From positions 62,001 through 126,000 of the forward strand of contig JAJEKV010000159.1 in assembly GCA_021234155.1 (NCBI GenBank): DNA of 64,000 bases. The letters run 5' to 3'. The DNA comes from Isoetes taiwanensis (taxonomy: Eukaryota > Streptophyta > Lycopodiopsida > Isoetales > Isoetaceae). The position numbers and the translations under genes were made by a program. Below are positions 30,865 through 44,223 of the stretch, one piece after another. The first letter of the stretch is position 1. The number at the start of each line of letters is the position of its first letter. The notes under the pieces are model-generated. The model worked only from the letters and a program-made list of their open reading frames with translations, had not been told where the DNA came from and ran no database searches.

Positions 30865-33335
30865 TTTATAGCTATTGGTACTTGAATCGAGGTCCAAAGC
30901 TTCCAAAGCAGATAAGTCCAAAGCTTCCAAGTTACTTTATAGACCAATTTCCATGGGCAATAGAGTTGATCGATCTTTTGCTCAATATACTCCTTACCTG
31001 GTGTGATAATCTAAACATATCATGTACTAGGCAATTCAGGGATTTGATCAATTGTCTACTCCTAAAACATACGTCAAAGGGTAATCCTAGCCGTCTGGAT
31101 GCAATCCCGGAGCCGAATTGTCATGCCGTGCTCTTTGGCATGCCCGGTCGGACAAATGTCAAATTTCTTACGAACAATCACGACGGCGCAAGTTTAGAAC
31201 CAGTGCATATGGAGGGTTCCTTTGTTCTCTCTCCTGAGGTCTTTCTTTGGACCCTCAAGGAAACCCTACACGCAAGCTCTTAAACATTTTGGAGGCGAGG
31301 AAAGCTGCCAAAATCTAAACCCTATAGATATAGAAGGGTTTAAGTATTGGGGCATCAAACCCGCTCCATCTGCTAATTCCACCATTCAAATGGTATCTCA
31401 TATCCCAAGAAACATCTCCGAAAATAAAAGTTGGACTCCACTGCACGGATGTGCCAACCCCCAAATTTAACCCTTTCCCATGTAGGGATGCGACGAAGAA
31501 ATGGTGTGTTCCTCCGAATGGTGTTTAGTTTGGCCACTCTATTATCAATTTTGGAATCAGTTTTGATTGCCCGCATGAGTCAAAACAGTTTACTTTAGGG
31601 ACCAATTATTATGAATAATAGAGCAAAATTCGGGTCACTATAGGAAACTACTCGACCTTCTGCCCAATGCACTTCTTGACTAGCGCACTAGTTTAAACAT
31701 AGCATGTACTCGTCAATCTGCCCATTTCGATCATCTATTCCTCAAACATGTTTTCTAGGATAACTTTGGCATTCTAGATGCAACCTTTGAGCCAAACTAT
31801 CATGTCCTGTCTTTTGGCATGTCCAGTCGCACGACATCCAGCTTGTTACGAGCCATTGCAATGGGGCAACTTTGGAACCAGTGTTTGGGGAGGGTTTTCT
31901 TGTTTTCTATTAAGGTCTCTCTTCAGACCCTCGAGAAAACCCTGCACGCAAGATCTCGACCACTTCAGAGACAGGAAAGACTGCCAAAATCTAAAGCCTA
32001 CAGATTTAGTAGGGTTTAAGTATTGGGGCACCACAACTGCTCCATCTGCTAATCCCACCGTTCAAATGGTAGCTTGTATTCCAAGAAATGTCTTTGGAAA
32101 GAAAAAATGGACATCCATCTCACGAATTTGCCAATCTCCAAATTTTCCCTTTTTCGACATAGTGGCATGATGGGGAAATGATGTGTTCCCCTTGTTCAAC
32201 CACTTTAGCGAGCTTAGATGTTGATTTGACCTCACAGGTGAGTCCAAAACTTTTAAGTTACTTTACAGACCAATTTCCGCAGGCAATAGAGCTAATCTCT
32301 ACTCGCTATAGCAATTAATCGATCTTTTGCTCAATACACTCCTTGCCTGGTGTGCTAATCTAAACATAGCATGTACTAGGCAATCCGTGCATTCTCCTAA
32401 AACATATGTCCAAGGGTAACTCTGGCCATCTGGATGCAAATGTGGAGCCGAATTGTCATGCCGTGTCTTTTGGCATGCGTCGCACAAATGTCAAACTTCT
32501 TACGAGCAATCACGACAACACAAGTTTAGAACCGGTGCTTATGGAGGGTTCTTTTGTTCTCTCTATTGGGGCCTTTCTTTGGACCCTCGAGGAAACCCTA
32601 CACGCAAGCTCTCAACCATTTCAGAGGCGAGGAAAGTTGCCAAAATCTAAACCCTATAGATTTAGTAGGATTTAAGTACGGGGACACCAAAACCGCTCCA
32701 TCATTAGCTCATGTCCCAAGAAACATTTCCAAAAATAAAAGTTGGACATCCACTGCACGGATGTGCCAACCCCCAAATTTAATCCTTTCCCATGTAGGGG
32801 CGCGACAAAGAAATGGTGTGTTCGTCCAGCTTGGCCACTCTATTATCAATTTTAGAATGCAGTTTTGATTGTGCGCATGAGTCAAAAACGTCTAATTTAC
32901 TTTAGGGATCAATTACTATGAGCAATAGAGCAAAACTCAAGTCACTATAGAAAACTATTTGATAATATGCTCAATGCACTCCTTGCCTAGTGCATTAGTC
33001 AAGACATAGCATGTACTCGGCAATCTGCCCATTCTGATCATCTATTCCTCAAACATGTCTTTTAGGATACTTTTGGCCTTCTGGATGCAACCGCGGAGCC
33101 GAACTGTCATGTCCTGCCTTTTGGCATGCGGTCGCACGATATCCAGCTTCTTATGAGCCATTACAACAGGGCAACTTTGGAACCAATGCCTGGAGAGGGT
33201 TTTCTTGTTCTCTCTATTGGGGGCTCTCAATGGACCCACGAGAAAACCCTACACGCAAGATCTCGACCACTTCAGAGACAGGAAAGACTGCCAAAATCTA
33301 AGCTATACAGATTTAGTAGGGTTTAAGTATCATGG
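30865..33335 (+). repeat. Tandem array of four ~660-bp units in ABAB order
   Basis: Anchored on the phrase AAACCCT(A/G)CACGCAAG at about 31261, 31937, 32593 and 33243, spacing 676, 656 and 650. Units 1 and 3 share variants (CAAGCTCT, GAATTGTCATGCCGTG, TTTAGAACC) and units 2 and 4 share others (CAAGATCTCGACC, TGTCATGTCCTG, AACTTTGGAACC), so the repeating module is an A-B dimer of about 1.33 kb. Non-coding, plant-satellite-like. It ends sharply at about 33335 against a gag fragment. Confidence 0.75.
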
Positions 33336-33344
33336 CAGCATCAA

Positions 33345-33990
33345 TTGCAGGCGTAGCTACATGCATACGTGGGATTGGAAAGACCCGACTACGTCTCTCC
33401 TGCCTACGTTCGAAGAGTCGATTATCACAACGAAGAGTCTTAGGGTCCTCCATAGACAGCAACATATCTTTGATATCCTTCCGAAGTCCTCTCCAAAAAC
33501 AATCACGGAGAGCAGCATCATCCTAGGCAGTATCAATTGCAATTTGACGGAATTCAGATGCACAAATTGAAGCTGGACGAGAGCCTTGTTTGAGATTGCA
33601 AAGTTTTGTGACTGTTGTGCGATGCAGATCTCTATCTCCAAAGCATGCCACAAGCCCTGCAGTAAAAGCAGCAAAATTCTGCAACTCTGGAGCTCCTTTC
33701 TCCAATAAAGGAGCGAACCAACTTAGTGCTTCGCTCTGTGAGGAGAGAACCAATCAATCGAACTTGTTCCTGGGCCGTATGATATCTATGAGGATGGAGC
33801 TGGATCACAAGACTGATCTGATTCAAAAAAACCATAAAGCGTGGAACGAGTGCCATCAAACTTTCCAGACAAGCTAATTTTAGATTCCAATGCCCTTAGT
33901 CCAGAGCTACTGCAACTACTGACACACTTGAACAACTTGTTGGACTTGCTGTAATAAGGTCGAAACCTCTTCCATACAGATGAAACCACC
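33345..33990 (-). pseudogene. Gag fragment of a second gypsy lineage
   Basis: In shifted frames reads LLQQVQQVVQVCQ, ISLSGKFDGTRSTLYGF, IQLHPHRYHTAQEQVRLIGS, ALSWFAPLLEKGAPELQNF, FGDRDLHRTTVTKLCNLKQG, YASEFRQ-like and AALRDCFWRGLRKDIKDMLL. This is a Ty3/gypsy gag core distinct from the gag at 42492-43675. It is truncated at its C-terminal end by the tandem array. No enzyme domains of this lineage are in the window. Confidence 0.75.
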
Positions 33991-34019
33991 AAATATGAGC
34001 AAAAAAAATGTGAGGATCA

Positions 34020-34855
34020 GAGGAGTCCAGTTCAAATTTTATGAACCACGCAAAACAAGGAAAATACGCAAAGAATACACAAGAAATACGAAAGAAATAC
34101 ACCAATATCAATAAAAAATCTGATATATGATGAAGAAACAAGAATACAATAGCCCGAAGGCAAGCAGGAACATGAGAAAGATGCTTGGAAGGCTCAAGAC
34201 TAACAGGAATGGTTCGATAAGAAGAAGGTGCCTCTATATATATCTAGGCCAACGGCCAGGATCATGCCACTCGAATGGACGAGATCATGCCAAGTGTCGC
34301 GCATGCATGTAGGTTCTAGAATATTCTAGGCCCTCCTGGAAGCAGCCCTGCATATGAAGAAGATGTGAGGGAATATCTTAAACGAGTATTAGATGGGACC
34401 TTGGCAAAGGTAGATGACTTGCCGTTAGAAGGTTGTGAGTTCAAACCCTACCTTAAACAAGGAAAATACGCGATGAATACACAAAAAATACAAAAGAAAT
34501 ATACCAATATCGACAAAAAAATCTGATATATGATGAAGAAACAAGAATACAATAGCCCAAAAGGAAAGCAAAAACATGAAAGAGATGCCTGGAAGGCTCA
34601 AGACTGGCGTTGAACTGGAATGGTTCGACAAGAAGAAGGTGCCTCTATCTATATCTAGGCCAATAGCTAGGATCGCGCCACTCCAATGGACGAGATCATG
34701 CCAAGTGTCGTGCGTACATGTAGGTTCTAAAATATTCTAGACCATCCTGTATTCTAGACTCTGCATATAAAAATGTGAGGGAATATCTTTAACAGATATT
34801 GGTAATGCACTTGGCAAAGGTTTAGAAGGTTGCGAGTTCAAACCTTGCCTTGTGC
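34020..34855. repeat. Tandem duplication of a ~402-bp unit
   Basis: AAACAAGGAAAATACGC recurs at about 34053 and 34455, and the following 350 bases match closely (CTGATATATGATGAAGAAAC, GGTGCCTCTAT, GATCATGCCAAGTGTCG, GTGAGGGAATATC). Each unit is bordered by a phrase like GTTGTGAGTTCAAACCC that resembles a Pol III box B. It may be LTR or SINE-derived sequence of the neighbouring gag fragment. Confidence 0.6.
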
Positions 34856-36229
34856 AACTACTCTTTTTCCATCCGTATGACGACCCATCTTTTGTACATA
34901 TAAGTGGAATACTCGTATGGCATGAATACCTCTATGGTCGTCACATTGGAATGTTTGCAAGCACTCTTTAAAGCACTTCTTAAATTGATCTACTTGCCAC
35001 CTTGCCATGAAATTGTGAGGAATGAATTTCTTTATGACTACCTCAACATGTTCCATACACTCATGTTGAAGTGCATTTATAAGCCAACTTCATAACATCC
35101 CTAGTTTTCACAATGGATTTTCCACTCTTGTCAATCAAACAACTAGAAAAGTACAATCAATTCAGCAACAATGATAATTCACACAAAAATATCAACCTAA
35201 ACTAACATCTAAGTGAAGAAACCATTCTACATAAAAAAACATAATAGGTTTCAAGCCCCAACCTTCTTGTTCTTCCAATCACATTTCATTCTCTTGCTCT
35301 TTTGTTTGGGGCACCTTGTGAATAATTTCAAACGACAATAATCACACTCCATTCTCAAACATTTGGAGTTGTAACAATCTACTGTCTCCTTTTTAGTACA
35401 CATCATAGATTTCACATCTCACTAACGCTATTGAAAGCGTGTTGCATGTACAATTTGGACCGTGAATATTTGAATCTCGCCTTAGCTTGTTGATGGTCTG
35501 CCTAACATGTTCCATTCCCACATGATATATGCAACAACATCTTTTTCTCTTCTTTAGTTTTCCCACAAACTTAGGTTTCAAGGTTTCAAACAACCTCAAT
35601 CCTATCTTCGTTTCTGAATATTGTCTCTTGAATCTTGTGTAGAACATGACTTGAAATTCAAGCACGCTGTAAGATAAAGAAAAACTTTATGTTACTCAAT
35701 CAAACAATCAAATACATACCTGTGACTCTTCCAGAAAGTGAATTGGATGTAAATTATATGGACTTGGCATTTTATCTTCATATAGATCTCCTCAATTTCA
35801 TAACGTGTCCTTTATTCGAAGACACCCTAGTTTCAGTAATTCAAAAGTTGTTTAACTTTTCACGATCTAATTCGGATAATCTATCAGATATGCTTCTTCT
35901 CTTGAATGTGGACCAGGGTCCCCCAAGTTCAGCAACTGACCGTTTGTCTAAAGTGGCATATATAGTCCTCCTCTTCAAGTTCAAAGCCTTTCCAACTGTT
36001 ACTTGATTACTACATCCACTAACAGCCATCATCAAAGTTGATGACCTTGCTTGATTAATGTCTTGTGTCCTACCATGTTTTTTGCTTTCAAGAGTTCTTT
36101 TCACATTGTCAACAATATGCTTGTATACATTTAATTGCTTATTCCCAATGATGTCAAACTGGGGTAACTGTTCAACTTCCCTAGAAATTACCTCCTTCCT
36201 ATCATCAAAATCACAAAGAATGCATATCT
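34838..36229 (-). pseudogene. DDE-transposase-like gene, copy 3 (N-terminal half)
   Basis: Exon 1 (36229-35720) reads CDFDDRKEVISREVEQLPQF, SSTLMMAVSGCSNQV, GKALNLKRRTIYATLDK and FWITETRVSSN, ending HFLEESQ at a GT donor. It lines up along its length with copy 1 exon 1 (SKLGKVLGVHPRN, FWDANTRVSPN, YYLEDTQ). A 53-bp GT-AG intron (35719-35667) sits at the same place as in the other copies. Exon 2 continues FKRQYSETKIGLRLFETLKP, KRCCCIYHVG and CDYCRLKLFTRCP, then FMARWQVDQFKKCFKE, and is lost just where the first catalytic Asp would be. Frameshifts are present. The N-terminal exon may lie beyond the gypsy insertion at 49762-50154. Confidence 0.7.
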
Positions 36230-36251
36230 GGGCATATGCATGCTACACCCT
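36230..36251 (+). repeat. Left TIR of a small element split by the gypsy insertion
   Basis: GGGCATATGCATGCTACACCCT; its inverse with two mismatches is at 49740-49761. The inner parts (36252-36469 and 49675-49739) share AAGTACC/GGTACTTT phrases. A possible 4-bp duplication ATCT lies outside both ends. Confidence 0.55.
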
Positions 36252-36469
36252 GCCATTTTTGGAACCTGCCAAAGTACCTGCACTAGGTACTTTTGCAGTA
36301 GGTACTATTTTCTTATTCTTTTGGTCAAAACTAATTCAAAAGTTCAATATAAAATGTCAAAAGCATATTAATGTTCAAGGTTAAAATAGACACAATATCA
36401 TTGGAGGCCAAAAATAAATACATTCAATTTAACATTTGTAGTTATTGTGATGTTATAAAAGTACCCAGT

Positions 36470-38106
36470 TGTGACGCTCCCTGCTAAATATACGGCGCTC
36501 GGCCGTACACTCGGCAGGGAATCCCCCATCCGGCTCAACAGCCGCACAGGCCCTCCGTCTACCCCGCACTCTAGGGTGACCCTAGTGCGGGGAGGGGACA
36601 CGAAGGTGTCTTGGCGCGCCCTTCCCCTATGGGCTCCTATAACAGCGGAAGCGATAAACATGTCAGAACTAGCATCAACAATACAAATACTACCTCGAAG
36701 GGTAGTCCATCACATGTCCAAAGGTGCAAAGAACATAGCCACATACCATAAAACGTGAGAGCTCCTACCCGTGGATCTGACACATAAGGAAGTCGACCGA
36801 CTGGATAGGCCTCAAGATAGAGCAGACCGAGTCATAACAATGGCGGGGCTGGCATAAGACAATGGCTAGGGTTGACCACTCCATCCGCCCCTCCATGCAT
36901 ACTTTGCGGATGGGCTAGATCAGGGCTCGGCATGACTCTAACCTTCCTGGGATCGCAATCCCATGGCATCACCCATCGGGACTACTCTAGGTTGCATCTC
37001 CCCGGGTCCGGTCGAGGTAGGAAGGGTTGCATCTCCCCTTCCCGGGTCTAGAGGCTCCATGGGCGGCTAGAGAATCGTGGACGACACACCATTGCACCCG
37101 ACCGAACCCCCAAAACAAGAGCCAAGTCGACACTTGCAACTCTTGAGAGGGGGCAACACCTTCGCCCGGGAGGTGTCGGGGACCCATGCCCGCCCACACA
37201 CCAGTGACCGCCATAAGCCTAGCCCACTATGGGATCCCCCCGTAGTCCCCACTCGGCCGGGGATCCTCCTTCCATATTGCCTCTAGCCCCGTTGTGTAGT
37301 GCTGAGTCACATCATAGCCTCCATAGCCTGGTGGGTTCCTATGCACAGGCCGCAATCTAATAGGAACTAAGGGATCTATACTAGGAACATACTACATATG
37401 GCCCTAGGTCTCTACCCCCCTTCCCAACACAAGAGGAACAAACATGATCAACCATCATCCCATAATCATCATGAACAATATCATATGAACATCTTAACCT
37501 AATCATACATATCTAACTATTAGTTAGGGTTCATTGATTAGGGTTCAAGATGTTCAACAAAGGATCTAGGGTGGCTCTACTCTAGCTACGAAATACTAAC
37601 CCATCTAGATTGCTAACTCCCAGATGAACTGACATGGACTCTACTCATCCTACCTCCTCCAGAAGCGCTTCCTCCCATCCCTGGCGTCTCCATACTCCTT
37701 GACGTGGCTTGAAGACTTGCTCCCTCTACGATCATACACACCTTCCAGGGGCTGCTGCTCCAGGCTAGGCTACGACGAACGATGCTCGAAACGGAGTTTC
37801 GGGCGCGTGGATGAGGGTTTAGGTGCTAGGTCAGGGAAAAAGGTCTAGGGTTAGGGTTAGAGCTAATATAGGTGTGGGTCCACATGGGATGCCACGTGGC
37901 ACCACTAGGATGAGGCCGTGTGGCGGTTGCCCAATAGGATAAGGCCATGTGGAAATGGGTCTTATCCTAAGGTTATCTAAGTTAAACAATTAACTTAGAT
38001 GTGCACCCCTTGCCACTTTCCAATGCATACAAGGCTACTCAGGTAGACTTGTATGGTGACGGTCCAGAATATACGTTATATATAGCGTATATTCCCCTCG
38101 AACGTC
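36470..38106 (-). repeat. 3' LTR of gypsy element 2
   Basis: About 1637 bp. It contains a telomere-like run (GGTCTAGGGTTAGGGTTAG at about 37848). It is nearly identical to the other LTR in 37381-37640 but differs in many small indels in GC-rich stretches. The inner end reads GAACGTCA, lacking the final CA seen at 49674. Confidence 0.88.
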
Positions 38107-38930
38107 ATTCTCCCCCTTAGAACAATGCTGTCCCTCAAGCATTGCGCTAAGGTGACGAGGCTACTCGATCCTGCAAAACAACACACATATACTTAAATTC
38201 AATGATCAACTTGTTATTAAAGAGTTAAATGTCAAAATTTAGGCTATATTTGTACTTATACAAAATTATATAGCCTTAACAAGGTTACTTCTTACAATAA
38301 TTCAAAACATTATTGTAAGAGTTATTAGGGTTCATAATCTAAATTATGGTTCCCCCATCTTCTCGTAATGCGCTCCACCTTGATGCTCCTTCTCACTTGC
38401 CTGCACATGGAGCACATTACGTTAGTCTAATTAATAAAATTGTGGTTTTAGGGGACCACCCCCCTTACCAATACCTTGCACTCGATCATGGCCCTTCCGG
38501 ATTTGAGCTTAAGAACCATTTAAGATGATCCCATCATCGCCCATGATCAAGTGCTACCTTGTACTTTCGCTTACTAATGCCGAAAACCCCTAGTGCATCA
38601 TGCCCCAAGGGTTTCAAGCTAGGGAACGTCTCACGATCCCATCATCGCCAAGATGATCACTTTGACCTTCACCATGACCCCCCTACGGCCAGGTGTGCGA
38701 CCCCCACATCGTGGCATAGGGAGCATCCGACCGATGTCCCATCATCACGCACCATGCCTTTCCTTCTCTCTCTCGCATGACCCTATTGGTCATGCGCACC
38801 TCTTGGTGCATGTTGGCCTAGAGAACGCCTTAAAAGGCTTATCTCATCATCGCCTACGTTCCAAGATTACGGCACATGTATTCTACCAACTAGAGGACAT
38901 GAGCGAACTTAAGGTTAACTAAGAAGCATA

Positions 38931-41900
38931 CTAAGCTAACCTCTCCTGAGGCGAAGTCGGGTCAGGTGGCCCGAGGCGACTTCGCCCATCAAACTCCTTC
39001 ATGAACTCTGGGTATTGCTTCTCCAAATCTTGCTTTAATACCCACGTCGCGTCTTCCAGCGGCAAGTGTTTCCACTTGACCAAATCTTTGGAGGAACCGA
39101 GACCTCCTAGTCTTCTTGAATGACTTATCAAGAAGTAACTTCGAGGCCACGATTTCCACTTGCTCTTCCGTCATTTCCAACAAAGTTGGAGTATCCAAAA
39201 CCTCCTCAGGGTTAGGATTGTGCCTTTTTAATAAACTTACGTGGAAAACCTTGTGAACTTTGAGATGGGCCGGAAGATCCAACTTGTAGGCTTGGGAGCC
39301 CACTCTCCAAAATCTTGAATGGACCAGCCCACCTAGGGGCAAGCTTCTTGCAACTCCCAATCCGAAGCTTAGCTTGCTTGACCTTGATCTTCAACCACAC
39401 GCTATCGCCTACTTTGAACTCTCTTACGGTCTTGTGCTTGTCGGCTACACTCTTCTGCCGACTTCTTGCTGCTAGGAGGTAACCCCTCACCTCTTCCACC
39501 AAACTGCTGCATATCTCCTAGCATTTGTTGGGACACCTCAACCTTTGACACGGATTGTGCCAAGTGTCCCGGGGTTAAGCACTTGGTACCCGTAATTTAC
39601 CATGAAAGGAGACATCTGAGATGACTCCTGTTTGGCACTATTGTAGGCGAATTCCACCAAGTGGATGTACTCCTCCCACTTGGACTGCTTATTCCACACA
39701 AAGCTTCTAAGCATATCTTCAATGATTCGATTCGTCCTCTCCGTCTGACCATCTGTTTGGGGATGATAAGCTGTGCTCATGGAGAGCTTCGTCTGAATGG
39801 TGCTGAAGAGATCCTGCCAAAAAGCACTCATAAACTTGGAATCTCTATCAGATATTATCTCCCGAGGCATGCCATGGAGCCTAAAAATCTCCTTCACAAA
39901 TAGCTTGGCAGTATCTAATGCTGTGTCAGTAGTTCTACAAGGCACAAAATGTGCCATCTTAGATAATTTGTCTACTACGACCATCAATGCATCCTTGCCT
40001 CGAAGAGTCTTGGGGAGTCCTGTGATAAAATCCATACTTACCACTTCCCACTTCGCATTCGGCACTGCTAGAGGTTCCAAGGCACCTGGAATTCGAAGCT
40101 GCTCCGCTTTGGTTTGCTGGCACAACTGACACTCGCGAATATATCTTGCTATCTGCTTCTTCATTCCCGGCCAGAAGTAGCTACTTCGAATCTTGAAGTA
40201 GGTCTTCATAAACCCTGCATGCCCTGCTATTGGGCTGTTGTGTGTGTCATGGAGGATTAGCTTCCTTACCCCCGATGATTCGGGCACACACAACTTATGC
40301 TTATGATACAACAAGTTGCCTTCCTTCTTATAATGCTTGAAGGCTTCTCGTTCCTTATCTGTTCTAGCCTCTCTAGAAAGGCTTTCCCATACCTCCTTGA
40401 AATCACCATCGGATGGTAAAGTCTCCTCAATTCTCTTGCCATACCCGCTCGAAAGAGTTGATATAGCATTACAATGAATTCTGGTTTCAAGAGGTCTTCT
40501 AGAAAGAGCATCGGCGACCACATTCGACTTACCTGGCTTATAAGCAATCTCAAAGTCATACTCTTCTAGGAATTCCATCCACCTCCTTTGCCTCAGATTC
40601 AGGAGTGGTTGGGTAAAAATGTATTGGAGGCTCACGGTGATCGATATCTAACTGAAACTTCCTCCCAAGCAAATAATGCCTCCAAATCTGAAGAGCCCCG
40701 ACAATCGCTAGAAGTTCCCGATCATGGGTTGGATAAGCGCTTTCGGTGTCGTTCAACTTCTTGGAATCATAAGCTATTACCCTTCCTTCTTGCATAAGGA
40801 CTCCACCTTTGCTATCTTGCTTGCATCTGTTGCTACTATCTTGTCCTTGTGCGGATCTGGCGTAACTAGCACCGTCTTTGTTGTTAAAGAGCTCCTTAAG
40901 CTTTTCAAATGAAGCTTGAACATTTTCTAACCAATGTGTTCTCCAATCTTTCACCTTAACACTCTTAGTGAGGTCCGTCAAAGGGGACGCCCACTTAGCG
41001 AAGTCCTTCACGAACTTTCTGTAATAACCTGCCAGACCTAGAAAGCTTCTTACTTCCGCCACATTCTTTGGAGCTGGCCAATCTACTACAGCCGATCTTT
41101 GCGGGTCGGTGGAGATTCCTTCCGCCGATATGACATGGCCCAAGTACTCCACTCTTTCGGTAGCAAAGTGGCATTTGGAGAGCTTGCCATACAATCAATG
41201 GCGTCTCAGCTTCTCCAAGACTTTCCTCAAATGCTGATCATGATATTCCATGGACTTGCTGTAGACTAGAATGTCGTCGAAGAAAACAATGACAAACTCA
41301 TCTAGAAAATCCCTGAAGACGTCGTTCATGAGGCATAAAAAGTTGCTTGGAGCGTTCGACAATCCAAAGGGCATTCTTGTAAACTCAAAGTGACCATACC
41401 GGCGTTACAAGGCGGTCTTATGGATATCCTCTTCTTTTGTTCTTATTTGGTGGTACCCTGACCTCAAATCAATCTTGGAGAATACCTTTGCTCCTTGGAG
41501 CTGGTCCATTAAATCATCTGCCCTTGGCAAAGCATACTTGTTCTTTATCGTCTGTTTGTTGAGCTGGCGATAGTCTATGCACATTCTTAAACTGCCATCT
41601 TTCTTCTTCACGAAGAGTATGGGTGCTCCAAAAGGAGACACACTTGCTCTAATAAAACCGAGCTCAAGCAATTCCTGGAGTTGCTTCTTGAGCTCAATCA
41701 ACTCTGGTGTGCTCATCCCCGTATGGTGCCTTGCTGGTAGGCTTAGCATCTGGTGCTAATGTGATCTCACACTCCACATCCCTATAAGGTGGTAGCTGCC
41801 GGATCTCATCCGGAAATACATCCTTGAATTCTGAAATAAGCCTAGCTACTGGCTTGGGCAATTGCTTTCCCTTTTGATCGTTTCCCTCCTGCTTATTGGG

Positions 41901-42370
41901 CTCAATTGCCTCCAATCTCAAGATGTAATCCACCTTATTTCTTTCTATACTTTTCCTTAAGCGCTTCAAAAAGAAATACAATCGCATAGAAGAAGTTGTC
42001 TTCTTACCTCTCACTATGAATTTGGTGCCGTCCGGTCTTTGTCATGGCGACTTCATTGCGGTCGCAGTCGATCATGGCTTTTGCTGGCTTTAGGAACTCC
42101 ATTCCTACTATAAGGTCATACCTTCCAATCTCCATGACCCGCCCCCATCGGCCACTTACTTCCACTAAGGTCTATGTCGAATATGATCCTCCTCCCCTTA
42201 GTGTGCGAATGGCTTGGTTTTGCCATAACAAGCGGCCTTGGCTTAGACTTCAATACCTTGTTCTTCATTAGGGCAGCCAGCCTAGGAGAGGCAAAGTTAT
42301 GAGAGCTACGTATCTATCAATACTAGATATGGACTGCTATCTATGATCCCCTCGGCCCTTGATTGTTGAT
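38931..42370 (-). pseudogene. Pol of gypsy element 2: protease, RT, RNase H, integrase, chromodomain
   Basis: Protease C-terminal part YDLIVGMEFLKPAKAMIDCD at about 42110. Reverse transcriptase from [20 protein letters not shown] (41749), with [20 protein letters not shown] and the catalytic box FFDDILVYS (about 41270). An in-frame stop follows KVLEKLRRH at about 41195. RNase H includes [20 protein letters not shown]. Integrase has the zinc finger ending CQLCQQTK (about 40130), then MDFITGLP, IISDRDSKF and HPQTDGQTERTNR, with the D, D and E residues. After integrase, LVKWKHLPLEDATW (about 39090) is a chromodomain-like tail. Several frameshifts (near 40800, 40560, 39500, 39060). The domain order is that of chromoviruses. 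Confidence 0.9.
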
Positions 42371-42491
42371 GACTTTCAATGTCATCGACTCAATGTTTGC
42401 ACATATGTGGCACTCACCATCTATGAAGTCCTCGGGCCTCATCTTTGCCGTCGTCTTCATCCGCTTACGTTGGTGAATCCCAATCCATAAG

Positions 42492-43675
42492 TTACGCCAA
42501 GGCTGCACGCATGGCCGAATGGGCAATCATGGGTTGGTGCCCCGGCTGGAAGCACCTGAAACAAAGCTTCTTCTCAATACATTCCTGTCTCTTCTCTTTC
42601 GTCAGGCTGTCTAGAATACGCTTTAACATGCTGCCCCCTGATGCATTCTGCGGCTTACGGTCCCCAAAGTTCTTACCCTGAGCTCTCCCTTGCTGCTGGC
42701 CTCCTGATGGCGTGGTTGCTGATTGCTTACTCTGTTGCTGCCCTTGGTACTGTCCCGTTGACCTTCCTTTGAAGGCCGATTGTCTCTCACCTGGCGTTGC
42801 TGGAGCTTCTTCCAAACTTATGGCTTTATCCTCGGCTTCTGCCACTGACTTAGGGTTGATTGCTCGGACTAGCCTTTTGATATTGCTGTTCAATCCCTCA
42901 ATGTAAGTCTCGACCGCTTGCCTTTCCGACACTCCAGGAACATGGAGTCTAAGTCGCATAAATTCCTCTGTATACTTTGCAACTGACAATGTACCCTGGT
43001 TCAATCTATAGAACTGCTGGATCTGCCTGCTAGTATGTGACCTAGGCACATAATGTCTGCGAAAAGCCTTGCTGAAGGTCTTGAATCTGCAACCGTTCCT
43101 TTTGAGCTTGTTAGACTTCGCATAGCCTTTCCACCAGATTCTAGCTGCTCCTATCAAGTTTGCTGTAGCAACTTTCCCTATGTCCTTATCCTTCATGCCA
43201 TAAGAGTTGCCGAACTCTTCCATCTCGTCAAGCCAGGCTTCTGCCTCCATACCTGATCTGTCCTTCCCTGAGAACTGACCCAACTTCCTAGTCTTCCACA
43301 CATTGCTCATAGCGCTGTCAACTTTCTTTTGATAATCATCTTCCTTCCTTGCCCTGGCTCTTACCTGTGGAGTGTCGGACTCACTTTCTGAGCTAGAACT
43401 GTCATGACTGTCTGAAGTGTCTGATGAGCTGGAGCTAGGTGGTGTTGGAGATCTTCTGTTTTTCCTTTTCCTCTTCACCGCTCTCGACATTTCCACGGTT
43501 GTCTTGCCCCTCTGGCCGTGGACCTTCCTCAATGCCTTCTTTGAGGTAGTGGTGGAGGTGGAGGTGGTGCAGGTGCATATTCTTGGGCATTCATCAATGG
43601 GGTGGCCCAATGGATCAGCTGATGCATCTGATTCCTCATCTGTACCAGCCTTGCGTTGATTGCCTCCGGCGTCAT
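42492..43675 (-). pseudogene. Gag of gypsy element 2, with zinc knuckle
   Basis: Starts MTPEAINARLVQMRNQMHQL at 43675, followed by a Pro run and, after a shift near 43570, a basic Ser-rich part (KRKRKNRRSPTPPSSSSSD). The capsid core reads AEAWLDEMEEFGNSYGMKDK, ARIWWKGYAKSNK, RFKTFSKAFRRHYVP and QFYRLNQGTLSVAKYTEEFM (retrotransposon gag family). A CCHC knuckle begins CFRCFQPGH, but its last cysteine is replaced by other residues after a probable shift. It packages element RNA into virus-like particles. Confidence 0.85.
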
Positions 43676-44223
43676 TTCCTCGTTGTTGTCATCCTGATCA
43701 CGTCCGAATAGGTTCCTTGGTATCCACTGATGCTGTCGGCCCTGGCCTTGGGAACCTGAGCCGGTGTTCCTTGCTGCAAGGATTGATCATCAATGCTTGT
43801 TATTTGTTTTACATATCAATTATATCCGTTTACAATTAATTCATTGTTAGATACAAAAGAAATCATGTGAAATTTCCACTTACAAGTCAAGATGTGATAC
43901 TAAGTCATTAATATATAGAAGTACATTACATGATAATATCAAAGAGATTACTCAATACAATTTAAAACTTAAAAGGAAATCTTATAGCTGATCAATGGCC
44001 TCCTGAAAGCCTAAAGAAATTCTTCACATCTCTGAATCGGAGGCCTTTGCCGAGGTTGCGCAGGATGTTCCTTGTCGATCTTCCCTCGAGTGCTCGCCCA
44101 TTTTACGGTTCCCGGGAGTTACAGTGCGATTCTTTGCTACTACGAGTGATGCATCCCGAGGTGGCCCCTAGCGAAGTCGAGGCAATGGGCCTTCTGAGAC
44201 CTCTTGAAAAGGATGGCGGATCT

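Noticed and set aside
37848-37870. Interstitial telomere (AGGGTTAGGGTTAG)
   Set aside because: Only two to three units and present in both LTRs, so it is part of the LTR, perhaps a telobox-like promoter motif.
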